DNA of 43,313 nt from Euryarchaeota archaeon UBA40. Its GTDB lineage: Archaea > Thermoplasmatota > Poseidoniia > Poseidoniales > Thalassarchaeaceae. The stretch's first letter is position 1. Each line of letters starts with the position of its first letter. The notes under the pieces were generated by a model that did not search any database, was not told the DNA's origin, and worked only from the letters and a program-made list of their open reading frames with translations. The position numbers and the translations under genes were made by a program. This document shows, piece after piece, positions 41,989 to 43,313 of the stretch. The stretch spans positions 1-43,313 of the forward strand of contig DAYJ01000014.1 in the NCBI GenBank assembly GCA_002506875.1, written 5' to 3'.

Positions 41989-42558
41989 ATGGCTTTGGAC
42001 CCGATTTCGACACATGGCGGCATTACCAATCTCGCCAAGCATATTGTCTCAGTAGAACATGGGCATTGGAAAATTCCTGATGGGACTATTCTCGCTCCGA
42101 TACACAAGAGAGCTGGTGCATTCATGCTTGACGTAATCTTCGTCAACGCTCTACTCTCAATTCTGTCAGGGTCACGAGTGATGTTCGCTTGGAGTCTATC
42201 GATGTGGACCTCTGCTGATTGGGACCACTCATTTGCATGGGCCATCGCAATTCTGTTCGGACACTTTCTGTATTGGAGATACACTGGATTGATGCTATCC
42301 CGATCTTTAGGACAGCGTCTTCTAGGCTTGGCAGTCGTTCGAGATAATGGTGATGCCATGGAGTCAGAAGATTGGGACCAACGGTCCGTTCGTAAGTTGC
42401 TCTACCTACTTCCAGTAATCAATATCTGGTTCATTGTTCGCGACGTGTTTCGCATGCATCAGCGGCATACACATCAGAGTGAGATTGACCTTGCCGCAGG
42501 AAGCATTGTGGCTATTGCGAATTCGCTCCCTGTCGCTCACCGAGGGCCCATTCGCTGA
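41989..42558 (+). CDS. RDD-family membrane protein
   Basis: The protein has 189 residues. The RDD signature is recognisable: KRAGAFMLDVIFVNALL (Arg and Asp of the first helix), then YWRYTGLMLSRSLGQRLLGL and AVVRDNGD. Three hydrophobic segments lie at about 45-60, 82-98 and 137-150. RDD proteins are small integral membrane proteins, some linked to ion antiport; the function here is not known. A GAGGA ribosome site lies just before the ATG. It is co-directional with, and 7 bases after, the helicase gene. Confidence 0.75.
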   Translation: MALDPISTHGGITNLAKHIVSVEHGHWKIPDGTILAPIHKRAGAFMLDVIFVNALLSILSGSRVMFAWSLSMWTSADWDHSFAWAIAILFGHFLYWRYTGLMLSRSLGQRLLGLAVVRDNGDAMESEDWDQRSVRKLLYLLPVINIWFIVRDVFRMHQRHTHQSEIDLAAGSIVAIANSLPVAHRGPIR

Positions 42559-42606
42559 AGACCACATGGAACGATTTCAAGTATCGAATCTCCCCCTGCT
42601 TTCGTC

Positions 42607-43313
42607 ATGGCCCTTCCGACGACGCTCCGCATCGGAGACATCGTCGTTCACATTACTAGTATCCAGAATGACATTGACGAAGAGGACCGGGATGCAATTC
42701 TCATTGGAATTGTAGTCCAGAATAGCAGTTCGGAAGATGCTTCTGGAATTTCGCTATCGATAGAGACCTCTGGTGCAATAACTAGTGTTTTCAAGGCACT
42801 TCCATCAAACATCCCTTCTGGCACTGCAAACGAGGCGATGTTCTTCCTTCCTATTGGCTGCGGTGCCTGGATGCTTTCAGTCACTCATGCTGGTCTACGT
42901 GGAGAATTGGGCCCCTTCCCTGATGGTCATCGGCATGTGATTGAGGCTCCATCCCTCTCCGAATCAATCTCATCTACTTCGACTAGTAATTCAAGCACTG
43001 GAGGTGATGCTTTTGCTGATGCCTTCCAATCTGCGCTCTCTAGCTTCGGCTCTGAAACAACAGCAGATGCAGCAATTCAGATGAATGGAGACGATCCACT
43101 TGCAGCAGCATTCATGAATTCAGGAGCCGCACAAATTCGCACTTCAACACCTGATACAGTGCAACAGGTGCCACCATCTCCGCCTACACCACCGGTTCCA
43201 TCTCCACCAACCTCATCTGAAACTTCAGAAATTGTGACTGCAAATACTCCTACTGATTCACCTGAATCAACGATTGAGGCTGGACCTCAAATGGGACCTG
43301 GACCAAGGGGGCC
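42607..43313 (+). CDS. Partial unknown protein with Ser/Thr- and Pro-rich linker
   Basis: The frame is open from ATG 42607 to the window edge (235 codons seen). The first ~115 residues form a beta-rich domain (LRIGDIVVHITSI, ILIGIVVQNSS, ISLSIETSG, MFFLPIGCGAWMLSVTH), similar in pattern to CARDB/immunoglobulin-like modules. A Ser/Thr-rich stretch and a Pro-rich linker (PPSPPTPPVPSPPTSSE) follow. No signal peptide is visible. The C-terminal part, which may contain a membrane helix or zinc ribbon as in related local proteins, is outside the window. The family is not recognised. Confidence 0.6.
   Translation, partial: MALPTTLRIGDIVVHITSIQNDIDEEDRDAILIGIVVQNSSSEDASGISLSIETSGAITSVFKALPSNIPSGTANEAMFFLPIGCGAWMLSVTHAGLRGELGPFPDGHRHVIEAPSLSESISSTSTSNSSTGGDAFADAFQSALSSFGSETTADAAIQMNGDDPLAAAFMNSGAAQIRTSTPDTVQQVPPSPPTPPVPSPPTSSETSEIVTANTPTDSPESTIEAGPQMGPGPRG

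Noticed and set aside
1..43313. CRISPR arrays, insertion sequences and long direct repeats.
   Set aside because: No regularly spaced repeats, transposase genes or terminal inverted repeats were seen by eye.

Overview
The window looks like a contiguous piece of chromosome from a marine planktonic euryarchaeon, most likely of the Marine Group II / Candidatus Poseidoniales type. This placement is inferred from gene content, not from a search. Archaeal information-processing genes are present: a Sec61-beta/SecG-like translocon subunit, FEN-1 flap endonuclease, an MCT-1-like PUA protein, Trm-G10 and NSUN-type RNA methyltransferases, a XerA-type recombinase, and tRNA genes without encoded CCA. They sit beside genes of bacterial character: an AceE-type pyruvate dehydrogenase E1, a RibD, a RimK, an aa3-type cytochrome oxidase and a RapA-like SNF2 enzyme. 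Many proteins are acidic, with secreted or membrane-anchored ectodomains and acidic or Ser/Pro-rich tails. Several genes carry a strong Shine-Dalgarno sequence close to GGAGGTGAT. The window is densely coding: no gene-free stretch exceeds 300 bases, and the longest (about 127 bases, 39872-39998) is a divergent promoter region.

Layout. Bases 1-3035 hold the edge of a fumarylacetoacetate-hydrolase-family gene (minus), a PUA RNA-binding protein, a small secreted protein with a DsbD-like cysteine motif, and a ParA ATPase. The ParA gene overlaps a small gene whose first residues copy the ParA-activating N-terminus of ParB. Bases 3072-6544 encode two membrane proteins, one with an N-terminal SAP DNA-binding motif. 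Bases 6642-9548 encode a RimK ligase fused to a TrkA-C-like domain, a XerA-type recombinase, a small Cys-rich protein and a Lys-rich helix-hairpin-helix protein. Bases 9604-18980 contain Sec61-beta, an NSUN-type methyltransferase, an Lrp/AsnC regulator, a large RapA-like SNF2 ATPase, a Toprim protein and several unknown proteins.

Bases 19109-23726 are a complete cytochrome c oxidase operon (subunits II, I, III, IV). Subunit I has an added N-terminal secreted domain. The operon is followed by tRNA-Ser(TGA) and a lipobox-bearing membrane protein. Bases 25425-33204 carry a lipid-kinase-like protein, RibD, tRNA-Arg(TCG), Trm-G10, a membrane protein, FEN-1 and a polytopic membrane protein. Bases 33195-43313 carry a LETM1-like protein, a 59-residue basic protein, a lipoyl-domain/AceE fusion, a polysaccharide deacetylase, a GNAT acetyltransferase, a zinc-ribbon protein, a UPF1/DNA2-like helicase, an RDD-family protein and a gene that runs off the right edge.

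How the genes work together: the cox operon and the pyruvate dehydrogenase E1 indicate aerobic heterotrophy. ParA with its ParB-tail partner, the SAP membrane protein, XerA and the HhH protein lie within 8 kb and may share a role in chromosome maintenance; this is inference. The ParA pair and the two domain fusions (CoxA and AceE) are the most unusual features.
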